Source: Avena insularis (Eukaryota; Streptophyta; Magnoliopsida; Poales; Poaceae). From it: DNA of 64,000 nt. The position numbers were made by a program, and so were the translations under genes. Of this stretch, positions 46,915-57,088 are shown piece after piece. The stretch's first letter is position 1. Every line of letters starts with the position of its first letter. The DNA is taken from positions 129,337,711-129,401,710 of the forward strand of contig CM042694.1 of the NCBI GenBank assembly GCA_023614405.1. The letters run 5' to 3'. The notes under the pieces are model-generated. The model was not told where the DNA came from and did no database searches. It saw only the letters and a list, made by a program, of their open reading frames with translations.

Positions 46915-48420
46915 CAAGGTCACTTGATATCACATTCAAGCATTGCCTAGCCTGCTCTCTATTTCTTGACGATAAAGGATCAAATATACACAAATATTTT
47001 CGCAATGTTTTTTGTTTGATACTATTTTTTCGGTGGGATCCATGCATGTAGGTGTAGTTCATTGACTTTAGTGCATTATTTGTGTAACATCTTATTTTGG
47101 GTTTAACGGAATTACACATGAATGTAGTTCTTTGACTTGCATTACTGACTTGATTTTAAAGTAAGCAACCTATCGTACTAATTTAATCCTTCGTAATCCC
47201 TGGACCTGATATTTGTCTTGGAACTATTGTAGCAAAAGTGCAAAACATTGAAGTGACCAAAGGATGGCAGTGCCCATATTTTATGTCCAAAGTAACAATT
47301 GAGAGAATACTTTATTTAGACCACCTGCACAAAATTAATGGCTTGCTAGATGTTGCGCATTAAAAATTGCAAGAATCGATTGTGATCTGGTAAAACTGAA
47401 ACAAGCCATTATGGCTTCTGCGCCTTGACCAAAAGTATAAAAGTAAATATTACATTTTTATCTACTAGTCATTTGATATACATATATATATATATATAAT
47501 GCATATACTATTTTTATTTACATATATCAATAGGCTATACGATGTGAATCTATCGAGAGTGCTCTTTGGTCATTTGTAGCAGAAAAGCAGTTTTCATACA
47601 ACGTACTATTCTTTTTTTCTCGTTTTCGCATTGCATTATTCAAAAACAAGGAAAAATGAATGACGCAACGCTAAACACAAGGAAAAATGCCAAAATGAAT
47701 AGTACATTGTGTGGAAACTGCTTTTCTGCTACAACTGACTGAGGAGCACCCTCGGCAGATTCACATCTTATAACCTAATAAATATGTAAACAAAAAATAG
47801 TATATGTATTATATATCAAATGAGGTAAAGATGTAATGTTTCCTTTCATACTTTTGGTGAAGGCCTAGAAGCCATAATGTCTTGTTTCATTTTTACCGGT
47901 TCACAATCCATTCTTGCCAATTTTTCCTAGGCAACATCATGCAAGCCATGATTTTTTTGCAGACAGTCTAACTAATTTATTCTCTCATTTGTTGTTCTGG
48001 ACATCCGTGGCTGAAGCTTATTGTATGGGCACGGCCATCCTTTAAGCACTTCGATGTTTTACATCTTTGCCTACATTATAGTTCCAAGACAAATTTCACG
48101 TCCAGGTATTGATACTAATTATTGATTATGAAAGATTAAATTGATAAGGTATGTTGCTTACTTTGAAATCAAGTGAATAATGCAATAAAGTCAATGAATT
48201 ACCTCCATGTGTTATTCCGTTAAACCCATAAGGATATGTTACCCGAATAATGTAGTCAAGTTAGTGAACTACCTATCTACATGTACTCGTAGCGTGGATC
48301 TCACCCAAAACCTCTTAACGAAGAAGACAAAGTTCGATGATGGATCTAGCCATGTGCATGTTCCCACGGTGAAGCATGTGTTTCGTTACATGACAAGGCA
48401 TGAATCAAGTGACCAAGATG
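46915..48420. repeat. Long inverted repeat (foldback), arms about 700 bp
   Basis: The left arm (about 46915-47610) is the inverted, diverged copy of the right arm (about 47700-48420), centre near 47660. Paired check points: cacttgat 46921-46928 with atcaagtg 48404-48411; gggtttaacggaat 47099-47112 with attccgttaaaccc 48214-48227; gtagcagaaaagcagttt 47576-47593 with aaactgcttttctgctac 47715-47732. The sums of paired coordinates stay within about 25, so pairing is collinear over the whole length. The loop is about 90 bases. No coding frame is supported; a (ta)n run lies at 47477-47500. It could be a foldback or long-terminal-repeat DNA element. No target duplication is evident. Confidence 0.8.
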
Positions 48421-48812
48421 GACGAGTAATAAATAGAAAAAGTAGAGTGGACTAAGTATCTCAAGTCTGTATGAGATTTGGTTAAGAGCATCCAGATATA
48501 CTTTTTAATTCTAATATTGTCAATTCACTTGGATTTTAGCACTAGTTACCCGATTTTTGAAATTTTTGCCTGCTAACTACGATGAGCTAATGATTATATC
48601 ATCTATTGATTTCTGTGAGTAAAAAATGGCCGAACACGGTAAAACAACAAAAATGACTTTAAATTGTTAGATCCTATGCCTTCTTATTAGCCACCATCCC
48701 ACTAAATCTCTTGCTCAAATATATATTGTTCAGAAAATATTAGTAATAAAAGTAATCTAAAAAATCAAGATCTGAATAATTTATTCTGTAATTGATTTGT
48801 CTACCATGAAGG
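48421..48812. other. AT-rich intergenic or intronic DNA
   Basis: No terminal repeats or coding frame that I can support. It may be intron of the gene whose exons lie downstream. Confidence 0.4.
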
Positions 48813-48870
48813 ACACATCCTTCCATCATATGTTTTTGTTCACACATCCTTCCATCATATGTTTTTGTTC
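48813..48870. repeat. Perfect 29 bp tandem duplication
   Basis: acacatccttccatcatatg plus tttttgttc occurs twice, head to tail, at 48813-48841 and 48842-48870. Perfect identity indicates a recent duplication. Confidence 0.85.
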
Positions 48871-48988
48871 ACTGTCATAAAATTACGTCATAAATCCACT
48901 CCTGCAAATTCACAAACAAAAGATACACTCCTACCTGACTTGGCTATATGCGAGTAACTTGGCTAGTTCATATGATTCAACATGACAG

Positions 48989-49070
48989 TTTCATGGAAGT
49001 TGATTCACATGGAAGAGCTGCTCCTGGGATCAGAGTGTTTGCAGGTGGTGTGTCCACAGGAGTAACAGGT
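48989..49070 (+). CDS. Candidate internal exon of the acidic-protein gene
   Basis: The stretch follows a plausible acceptor (catgacag) and precedes a good donor (gtaagc). It reads FMEVDSHGRAAPGIRVFAGG then VSTGVTG. Ending in ACAGGT before gtaagc it is in phase with the downstream exon at 50098, which begins GTTTGTCCACCG (VCPPDNDSV). Length is 82 bp. The evidence is splice consensus plus frame continuity only. No upstream exon could be identified, because the inverted repeat and T2 lie there. Confidence 0.45.
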
Positions 49071-49175
49071 GTAAGCCTAAAAAATAATAATATGCAAGTG
49101 CATTCTGACTTCTTATTTTGGGTTATCCATACACATGATATGAGTTGGGTCAAAACCAACAAGGCATCCATGTAA

Positions 49176-49497
49176 GGCGTTTTTGGATTCTTTGCTCGAC
49201 TTGCCTTGCTAGGCTAGATTGAGCTAGCTCGTTTGATCTATAGCCCACACGAGCAGAGCTTTTTGTTTGGTTGGATTGGTGATGCGAGTAGTTAACACAC
49301 GTTGCACACCAGTTAATGACTAATTTCTTTTCATGACACTCGCTTGCTATCGAGGGAGAGCCAATTTAGCTAGCCGGCCAGGGCAAAGCATTTAGCGAAG
49401 CTACTGGAAAAGTTGCCACCAAAAGCAAGTTTTTATCCCCCGTACCAAACAGCAAGCCTCCCTGGGCAAGTTTTTATTCCATGTACCAAACACACCC
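49176..49497. mobile_element. Tourist-like (PIF/Harbinger) MITE candidate
   Basis: The left end ggcgtttttgg and right end ccaaacacaccc are imperfect inverted repeats resembling GGGTGTGTTTGG. The flanks are TAA on the left and ATA on the right, an imperfect 3 bp duplication. Near the right end the phrase gcaagtttttat..gtaccaaac is duplicated (about 49427 and 49467). If it is a MITE, it sits in the intron before exon 50098. Confidence 0.4.
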
Positions 49498-49796
49498 ATA
49501 GTTTGCCATTGCATAGCATCATCAATGAGATAGCCTGCAAAGCATATAAGTTGCATGTTCATGCATTGCTGAATAGAATCGAATCGTTATGGACATGTGA
49601 AACAACCTTTTCATATATCTGAATTTATCAAAACCCATCCAAGCCCAATAACTGTCTGGACTTCAGTAGCAAATATGTCACTTCAAGCAAAGAAAATCTA
49701 CTTAAAGCCCAATAACTCTTTGCAACTTGGTTGTTGATTTTGAGTAAAGCAGATGGCTTTGGTGGTTGGTTAACAATTGAATGAGCTTCCATATTA

Positions 49797-49967
49797 CTCC
49801 CTCCGTTCCAGAATATAAGATTTTTAGCCTTTTTCTGAAAGCTATGTATCTAGACGCCTTTAGTGTGTAGGTTCGGAGCAAAATGAGTGAACCTACATCT
49901 AAAAGATGTCTAAATACATGTGTTTTAGAAAAAAGGCTAAAACATCTTATATTTGGAATAGAGGGGG
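49797..49967. mobile_element. Stowaway MITE (171 bp)
   Basis: Termini ctccctccgttccagaatat and the inverted atatttggaatagaggggg, flanked by TA (49795-49796 and 49968-49969). The interior has the agcctttttctgaaa/tttagaaaaaaggct inverted pair. It lies 130 bp upstream of the exon at 50098. Confidence 0.85.
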
Positions 49968-50097
49968 TACTACTTAAGCATTCTGCATCTAGGAGCATAT
50001 TCGTGTTTAGTGTCTTACTGTATTTGTTATGTAAAGTACTGTTTTTCACACTTATTTGACAAATCTTAAAGTACTGTTCTCTCTTACTTTTTGGCAG

Positions 50098-51406
50098 GTT
50101 TGTCCACCGGACAATGATAGTGTGGTCTTCTTGCCAAGCCAGGTTGTGAAGAAGGATCAAACTCTTGCAGATTCTGAAAATCAATCTGGTCTGAGATCAT
50201 GTGTCCCGGAAGGAGCTGAAGCATTGAAGGATGATGGCTGTGAGGCTGGATTATTTGCATAATAACCATAAAATTTCCAGCCAAGCAGAAGCTAAGGTGC
50301 ATGATACTATGGATTCTGAGGTAATGGCCTCCAAACAAGATATTTTGGAAACAGACATAAATGAAGCTGTGGATGGCTCTGAAGATATGCATCCTATCAT
50401 GATGTCTGATGGCAGAAATGATGACGTTGCAAATGCTCCATCAAGCACTAACGTCGAAGCTGAAAATGACGGATTTGATCTTCCTGATTTCATGGAATTT
50501 GATGCAATGGGTGATGATACAGACGGGAATGTTTCTGGGCGTTCTTTAGAAAGAAGTGCTGTTAAAGCTGAGCAGGAGGCCATAGGTGATATTTCTGACG
50601 ACACAGGTTCGGTCGTCATTGGTGAGTTGGACAAATATGCACCTGAACACTCTTTGGCAACAAATGCTGTCGATTCTCAGGACACAGAACATGAAGATAC
50701 TCGTGGGGACGTCGAGGCAGAAGATGATATCAAAGTTATCACGAACGAAACTGACGATACTCATGGGGATGTCAAGGTAGAAGATGATATGGAAGTTAAC
50801 ACAAACGAAAATGAAGATACTCATGGGGATGTCAAGGTAGAAGATGATATGGAAGTTAAGACAAACGAAAATGAAGATACTCATGGGGATGTGAAAGTAG
50901 AAGATGATGCCAATGTTAACAAGAACGAAACCTGCACCGCTGTGGATGAGATCAAGAGAAACACTGACGACTTTATGACCAGTGGCAGGACGGTTTCCGG
51001 TGAGTCAAAAGAGGGAAAGACTGACAACATCGTGGCTGGTGACAGCAGAAATGAGACTGACGACGCTCATCCAGATGCACACGGTAATTTACGAGCAGTC
51101 GAGGCAGTTCCTCGTGAAGATGACACGGCCTGTACTGATGCTGAGATGCCATCCATAGATAGCACCACCTGTGCACAGAATGAAACAGTTTGTGAGGACA
51201 AACCTTGTGACGTGAAAAGACCACTTCCTGACAGCCCCTCCGGAGTTAAGGACATTCAGGTTTCTGATGACAAGTGCCCACAGGATGAAGTCCCGTGTAC
51301 CGAAGGGAAACAAGAGAGGCGCCACAAGCGTCGCAAAGTTCTGGTGTCGCCATCGCCGGGAGCAGATAAACGACGAACAAGGAGCTCCTCGAGGACACCG
51401 GCTTGA
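50098..51406 (+). pseudogene. Terminal exon of a host-type gene for an acidic, Lys/Arg-tailed protein (one frame break)
   Basis: After acceptor ttttggcag the frame VCPPDNDSVVFLPSQVVKKD runs to a stop at 50260. A second frame, open from 50228 with ATG 50231, runs 391 codons to TGA 51404. Overlap of the two at 50228-50262 suggests a single-base frameshift, or that the downstream ATG starts a separate frame. The protein is strongly acidic (FDLPDFMEFDAMGDDTDG) with four 20-residue repeats at about 155-234. The C-terminus is basic, with a nuclear-localisation-like ERRHKRRKV and then SPSPGADKRRTRSSSRTPA. I do not recognise the family. It differs from all surrounding transposons in codon style, so it is probably a genuine gene or a captured gene fragment. 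Confidence 0.6.
50693..50932 (+). repeat. Coding minisatellite, four 60 bp units
   Basis: Units start at 50693, 50753, 50813 and 50873. Each encodes 20 residues of the type EDTHGDVKVEDDMEVNTNEN. Units 2 and 3 differ by very few bases, unit 1 is the most diverged, and the unit length keeps the frame. Confidence 0.9.
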
Positions 51407-51869
51407 GATTAGAAGACCTGGCTGGCTTAGGGGTTAGTTGTGTAAAATTTAGTTTTGTGATGATACTAGCTCGCTGCCTGCTTTGACCCAGTTCCGTTCT
51501 GTGATGCTTAATTTAGTTTGGAAAAAGTGTTGTGTAGCTGTTATTTTACTCTGAATTTGGCTGTGGAAAAGGACCGACATTAGTTGCATTTCGTGTAGTA
51601 ATTAATTTTTTTCAGATTTCAGATGGAGTAGTAGTACTAGTTTATTTTGTTTTAGGGAGATGGAGTAGTACTAGCTAAGACTCAGCGAAGGAAAAAAAAA
51701 GAGTGTACAGACAAGGATCGGGCTTGCAAGTTCCAGATTACTGGAGCGGACGTGGGCTGGCACTTCCGACCGAATGCACCTTCCGGCCCAGGTGTATACC
51801 GGGCAAGACTTATCTCGCGGATCGACTCGTGAGCACAGCGGAGCGCATGGCCGACGCGCTTTTTTTTTT
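51407..51869 (+). other. 3' flank of the gene and upstream flank of the Pol III unit
   Basis: Up to about 51660 the sequence is AT-rich and likely holds the 3' untranslated region. At 51797-51830 the phrase ccgggcaagacttatctc with cgactcg resembles the 3' end of the RNA gene downstream (cggggcaagacctatctct...cgactgc), so a remnant of a second, upstream copy may be present. Confidence 0.4.
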
Positions 51870-51912
51870 GTCCCACATCGGAAACATAACCGGGTTAAGC
51901 GTTACATAAAAG
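51870..51912 (+). promoter_or_regulatory. Plant Pol III type 3 promoter: USE plus TATA
   Basis: The upstream sequence element GTCCCACATCG (51870-51880) matches the plant consensus RTCCCACATCG exactly. A TATA-like cataaaag starts at about 51905. The gap of 24 bases is the spacing of Pol III promoters in plants (U6-type); Pol II snRNA genes have about 10 more. The predicted start is about 29 bases further, at 51934. Confidence 0.75.
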
Positions 51913-51933
51913 GCAGGGATCTCGTGTCTTGCT

Positions 51934-52188
51934 GCCGAGCCCGGTAGCGTGGGCTCTTAAACCCAGATGGACGGGGGCAGCAGTCGGGATGACGCGAAAG
52001 GAGTTGAGCAATGAGGGTGACCAGCTTGCCGGGCCCGCCCCCGGGGGCCCGTAACCGTAGGTCATTTGTGTTCGGGGCAAGCCTCACTACTCCCTCAACG
52101 TGTCTTGCTAGGCCCGCCCCTGGGGGCCTGTTAACCGTAGGTCATTTGTGTTCGGGGCAAGACCTATCTCTACCGACTGCTAACAATC
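51934..52188 (+). ncRNA. SRP 7SL-like RNA gene, about 255 nt, with an internal duplication
   Basis: The 5' end GCCGAGCCCGGTAGCGTGGG then CTCTTAAACCC has the shape of the plant 7SL Alu domain (GCCGAGC..GUAGC..GCU..UAACCC). The middle can fold as nested stems: gttgag with ctcaac, tgagg with cctca, cttgcc with ggcaag, and ggggggcc-type GC stems. The end ggcaagacctatctctacc resembles the 7SL 3' end. A 57-58 nt hairpin module occurs twice (52025-52081 and 52104-52161). At about 255 nt it is shorter than the roughly 300 nt of plant 7SL, so it may be a variant or a degraded copy. The RNA would form the scaffold of the signal recognition particle. The promoter is stronger evidence than the identity. 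Confidence 0.55.
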
Positions 52189-52196
52189 TTTTTTTT
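52189..52196 (+). terminator. Pol III T-run terminator
   Basis: Eight consecutive T after taacaatc, at the expected end of the structured RNA. Confidence 0.7.
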
Positions 52197-52303
52197 CTTT
52201 CTAATTTAGACATAGTTTTTTAGCTTAAATCAAACATAATTTTAGTGTCGGGCAAAAGTGTCGCACTTCATTGTAGCCACTAGCCAGGATGAAAGTTCAC
52301 TCC

Positions 52304-52360
52304 CGTTGTCCCAATTACATGTCCTAGATTTTTTCTAAACTCGAATGTATCAAAGGTGGG
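52304..52360. mobile_element. Truncated Stowaway MITE (left half)
   Basis: ctcccgttgtcccaattaca then tgtcctagattttttctaa and actcgaatgtatc is the left half of a Stowaway. No right terminus follows; the LINE-like region starts instead. Confidence 0.45.
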
Positions 52361-53458
52361 AATATTCCATCTCAGGTGCGTATGTAGCTACCAAAAGAGG
52401 AGCGGGCGCGAGCGAACCTTGCTCAGTGCCGCCGCCAGCCACCTCCTCCCCCCACTCGTCGCCGCCGGAGGGCATCTCCGGGCGAAGGAGGCACGGAGGT
52501 CTCTCCTCTCGCATGGGCATGGCCGGCGCGGGTGGTCAGTGCCTGGGCCAGACGCTGTCGGGCGCTGCCTAGGCGGCGGTGTGGCGGCTCGACGTTCTGG
52601 GCAGGCTGGCGGTGTCGGCGGCGCGGGCGAAAGCCCATCCGTTCCGAGGAGCTCGGGGGCTCATAGGTGCGCGGCACGTGCCGCCTCCTCCGGCGGTGGT
52701 CGTCCAGGCCCGGTGCCCCTGCGTGGCTCCATCGCGGCAGTTGTGGGGTGGGTGGTCGCTTGGGTGGCGCCCCACCGCTGGGATGCAGGGAACTAACGGC
52801 GGCAATATATCTGATCTGGCTCGGCCTAGATCTGGGCTCAAGGGTCCGGGTTGGTGGCCAGATCTAGGCTCGTGGGCCTAGGTCTGAGCCAGGTTGGGCC
52901 CGATCGCCGTACCTGTCTCCCCACCTTGCTCTCGACGCTCCATTTTTGGGTTGGTTGCCGTTGTTCGTCTCGTCAGTGTGCGTTCTTGCGGTTCTCCGGG
53001 GAGGGTTCCTGGGGCAGCGTGTTCTCCCTCCGACCCTCGGGTGGGTCGGTGGTGCGGTTGTGAGTTCGGTCGGGTCCTCTCTACGTCCTTGTGTTGGTGT
53101 CCGGATTTTGGTTCGGTTGGATCTCAGCAAAAGCTGCACTTGGCTTAGGCTAAGACCGGTGACGGTGTCACCTTCGGGTGTCGTTCCCTTGTTGAAGGCG
53201 TCCCCACGCTGATCCCTAGGCCAGCTTGATGGATTTCGTCCCTCCGCCCCAAGGTTGTTCCCTAGGTGGTCTCGCTTCGGACTAGTCTCTCTAGCAGTGT
53301 CCTGTGAAGCACCCTATGTCCTCTCGTTGGTGTCGTAGTCCTCGCATACCGTTGGCCTGTCTACATTTACACGGTATGGCTGTGGTAGTTGATGTCTCCT
53401 CTAGCGCCTTGGGGGCTCTGCTAGGTGGGTGTCTGGTCGTAGCTGTTATCGGTGGTGA
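52361..53458 (+). mobile_element. LINE-like 5' region (fragment)
   Basis: A very GC-rich stretch, then ctcagcaaaagctgcacttg, gccggtgacgg-like text and ttcgggtgtcgttcccttgt near 53170. I recognise this as the style of the untranslated 5' region of grass LINEs. No ORF1 or reverse transcriptase is seen before Gypsy E starts, so it is 3'-truncated or interrupted. Small open frames here are only by-products of GC richness. Confidence 0.4.
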
Positions 53459-53885
53459 TGTGGGCATACCTTAAAGTTACTCGAGCTTGGCATATACGGT
53501 CTAGGTCTGGCAGAAGCCCACGGCGTTACCAGGGCCCAATCCAAGATTCAGGTGACCCACGGAGACTCCGACTGCTTGCGGCACAAGGCAAGATCAAAGA
53601 TAGAAAGTTTAAAGGGATAAACCCTAACCTATAACCGACTCGACCTGTTACCCGGGACCTAGCCTATCTATATAAAGGCTAGGAGGGGGCGGCGAGGAGG
53701 ACAATCACAACCCTAGTTTCCACAACCTCGCCAGATTGCATCTGCGTGCCCCCTGTAACTTTCGACTCCCTTAATAATTCCAAGAGAAGACAAGCAGGAG
53801 TAGGGTCCTCTACGAGGCGTGAACTTGGGTAAACCTTGCGTCCCTATGTGCTTGTTTGCTAGCCGATTGATGCCTCGAGCACTCC
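53459..53885 (+). repeat. 5' LTR of Gypsy E (approximate)
   Basis: It probably starts tgtgggcatacc at 53459. It has TATA box ctatataaaggctaggaggg (53669-53688), then agcaggagtagggtcctctac and cttgggtaaacc. The end is placed before ctccctcctccaaaatcc; no clear primer site was found, so the right boundary is uncertain. Confidence 0.55.
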
Positions 53886-53910
53886 CTCCTCCAAAATCCA
53901 AGTCGATAAC

Positions 53911-56170
53911 AATGGACATTGATGAGTTCAACCCTCGTCAATTGACGCCATCTATGGTAACTGGGAGTGCTGATGTCATAGCTTCTTCGGCCCCGTCAAC
54001 CGCGATCAACAACTCTGCAACAATAGAGATCCGTCTCCTCTTCGGTGCTTTCGACTTCACCGTCCACACACCGGCGACTCGCCGGCTTTTGAGTCCGTGG
54101 GCGATGGGATAGGCCTGGCGATCGGGACCTTACGCTTCCAAGTTGGTCAGCTAGGCACACTTCGCCTCTCTGATCAGCCGACGGTCCCTGCGATTGCTCC
54201 AGCATCATGGTTTCCACCACCGATTGGCACCCTGAGCGAACTCAATGCCCTGACAACAGTCAGGGGCACGGACAGCGACAATAGTCACGAATCCGATCTG
54301 GGTGATCTGACCATAGAAGATGGAGCCTACGGCTCCAGATCTGAAAGTTGTGGGAGCAACAGCTTCCCCAATCACTACATGTGCGCCGTCATCCACGCAG
54401 GCGACACCGGTGTCAATCGCGACAACATCGGTACTGGTCCATCCAACGACGGCTCCCAGTTGAAAATGGTGGTCCCGCTAGTGGCGCACCCACCAAAAAT
54501 GGGACGGGAGGAGACCCGCATCTCACAGCGAATGAGCTCATAGAAGAGCGCATGCTGATCAAGCTCAACGACAACAAGTGGGCCTGCTGTCGAGAAGCTC
54601 TGCGGGGCAATCCCCGTCCCCAAACTCATCACAAGACATGCTGATGGGTTACCATTGGCTGCTCAAGGAGGAGTACAAGCGCCAACAACAAGTAATCGCG
54701 CAGCTTGATGCACGCAGAAAGGTGGCGGACGAGTCGAGGATCCTCCTCCAAGGGCAATGACTATGTGGCCGCCAAGAGGCGCTCTCGACTGGCCCACCTC
54801 ACTGACAAGGAGCGAGAAGAAGCCGCACGAGTCCTCGACTTCGGCTCCATGCCGGTGGATACACGGGGCAACGTGCTCCCAAAGACACCGCAAGCAGCGG
54901 TGACGGTGGCCACCATGTACCTCCTCAACAACCAGCCACCAGCTAGGGATCCGCGAGCTGCCATGCACCGATCTACGATCACGAGCTTAGGGCTAGTTGA
55001 AGCTTCCCTCACCAAGGACCCAACACCAGATCTGAAGAAAAGCAAAGCTCCGGCCAGGCGCTATTCATCGCCCTCCTCCAGCGATGACAACCATGACTTG
55101 TCTCGGCGGCGCCGCTCACGGCGGCACGACCGTGACTACGACGCGCATGATGACATCACGCAGTGCAAGGTCGACGAGATGAATGTGAGGCGCGCCCGTT
55201 CGACTGACTCGGAGGATGACGTGATCAAGCTCTGTGGTGCCAGCTGCTTCAGCAGAGCCATCAGACAGAAGCGAATGCCGAAGGGGTTTAAACTCCCTCG
55301 GAGAACCCAAAATTCGACAGCCTGCAGGACCTGAAGATCTAGCTGGAGGATCACATCTCCTCCGTCAGGCTCCATGGCGGAACCACGAGTACAGCGATGC
55401 AACGCCTACATCTATAGCTGCAAGGCGCCACTCGTGCGTGACTTAACAACCTCCCCCGCGGATCCATTCGTAGCTGGGAAGATCTGGTCTATAGCTTCAT
55501 GCGAAACTTCAAGGGCACTTACAAAAGGCTCGCATCAATCGAAGAACTGCGAGGCTGCTACTAGAAGACGGGCGAGTCGTTGCGCTCGTACATCCAGAGA
55601 TGGTCCATCATCAAGAATTCTGCAGGAGACATCTCTGAAGATCGCGCAATCGACGCGTTCAATGGCAGCGTGCGCCGTAGAGAGCTCAGGGAGGAGATGG
55701 GATGCTCGAAGTCCAAGACAATCGACCACCTGATGGAGATCGCGAATCGGTGGGCCGATGGAGAGGACTCTATAAAAAACCATGTCCATTCTGATGATGA
55801 TGACGACCTCGTCCGCATGCGCGACCACCGAGGAAAACATCGAATGCGCATCTACGAGCACCGCGAAGAGGTCGACATGGTCGTGGCTGGCTACGCGAAC
55901 AAACACGACTACAACCGCAGCAGCGGATACCGCAACGGTGGATACCATGACAGCGGAAAAACCACGCAAGTGTGACAGCACCGCACTCGCGATGAGACAC
56001 CTGGAACATCCATCCAGGACAAACTATCCGAACCATGCAACATACACTTCTACATCGACAAGCACGACGACAAGAAAAAGTCCAGCCACCTTCTCAAGGA
56101 CTGTCGCGAGTTCCTCAAGCTCCACGAAGGCCTGACCCAGATGAATCACGACGTAATAAACCAGGGCTAA
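53911..56170 (+). pseudogene. gag of Gypsy E (many breaks)
   Basis: It starts MDIDEFNPRQLTP at 53911 with ATIEIRLLFGAFDFTV, then shifts frame at about 54110 (IGTLRFQVGQLGTLRL). A later segment (54705-55334) has KRRSRLAHLTDKEREEAARV and GASCFSRAIRQKRMPKGFKL. The gag core follows in shifted frames: SWEDLVYSFMRNFKGTYKRL, SLRSYIQRWSIIKNSAGD, AIDAFNGSVRRRELREEMG. The end has a degenerate zinc-binding part (FYIDKHDDKKKSSHLLKDCR). At least five stops or shifts are visible. It would form the particle. Confidence 0.7.
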
Positions 56171-56188
56171 GGAGTTGCACCGGGCGCT

Positions 56189-57088
56189 GTGGCTCATGGA
56201 GCACCTCCACCACCACCCGGGCCACCACCACCTGCGGCTGCGCCAGTCCAGAACCACAGAGGCGAGCCATACCCACGAGCGCTGGGGAATATGGGGATGA
56301 TCGAAAAGGGACGCCCCTCAAATCGAGTACAGAAGGCAATCACTCTCCAAGTCAACCTGGTGATAAACTCTCCTCCCTCCACCACTGAGTACCTCAGTGG
56401 AAGCGAGTCATGCAACACCTTCGACAAGCACGACCACCCGCGCCTAGTACCTCGCCCATGCCACTATCCCTTGGTGCTCGAGGCGCAGATCGGAGGCTTC
56501 GAGATGAGTCGCGTCTTCATGGACGGTGGAAGAGGCATTAACCTCATGTTCGCAAGTACCTTGCGCGCAATGAGGATCCCTCTGACATGTCTGGAAGTTT
56601 CAGACACAATGTTCCACGGCATCATCCTAGGGAAGGGCGTGTACGCCTTGGGCAAGATCAGCCTCGATGTCATCTTTGGCACGCCGCAAAACTTTCGGCG
56701 AGAGCGCATTGAATTTGAAGTCGTCGATTAGCCCTCACAATACCACTGCATCCTCGGACATGTCGCGTTCGCAAGGTTCATGGCAGTGCCACACTACGCC
56801 TACCTGCAGATGAAAATTCCGGGCCCAAACGACATCATCATAGTCAACGAAAGCTTCGAGAGATCCGACATCTGCGATAGGGAGTTCAACAGAATCTCCC
56901 AGTCTTTCGGCATGCAGGAGGAATGGCCGAGGTTGAAGGAGTCGACAGACAACAGTCTGCCTCCCCCGAGCAAGCCGAGCTCACCCGACCAATCTTTCGA
57001 CACGTCGGTGCACACCAAGAAAGTCCAGGTACATCCAATAGACCCAACCAAGACGACCCTCATCGCCAACAACTTGAGTCCTGCATAG
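56189..57088 (+). pseudogene. Protease region of Gypsy E
   Basis: The frame 56189-56731 has a Pro-rich start, then ITLQVNLVINSPPSTTEYL, HYPLVLEAQIGGFEMSRVFM and DGGRGINLMFASTLRAM. The protease active site, normally DxGSS in this group, reads DGGRGI, so the conserved Ser after the Gly is changed. After a stop at 56729 the frame continues with YHCILGHVAFARFMAVPHYA and YLQMKIPGPNDIIIV, a recognisable continuation. Confidence 0.7.

Noticed and set aside
50240..50281. Mini-intron gtgagg...tttccag to explain the frame change in the acidic gene
   Set aside because: At about 42 bp it is too short for a plant intron, and splicing would not lead into the long open frame.
52345..53212. Many overlapping frames in the GC-rich stretch
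   Set aside because: No domain, no conserved start, and all six frames are open from base composition; the sequence fits a LINE 5' untranslated region.
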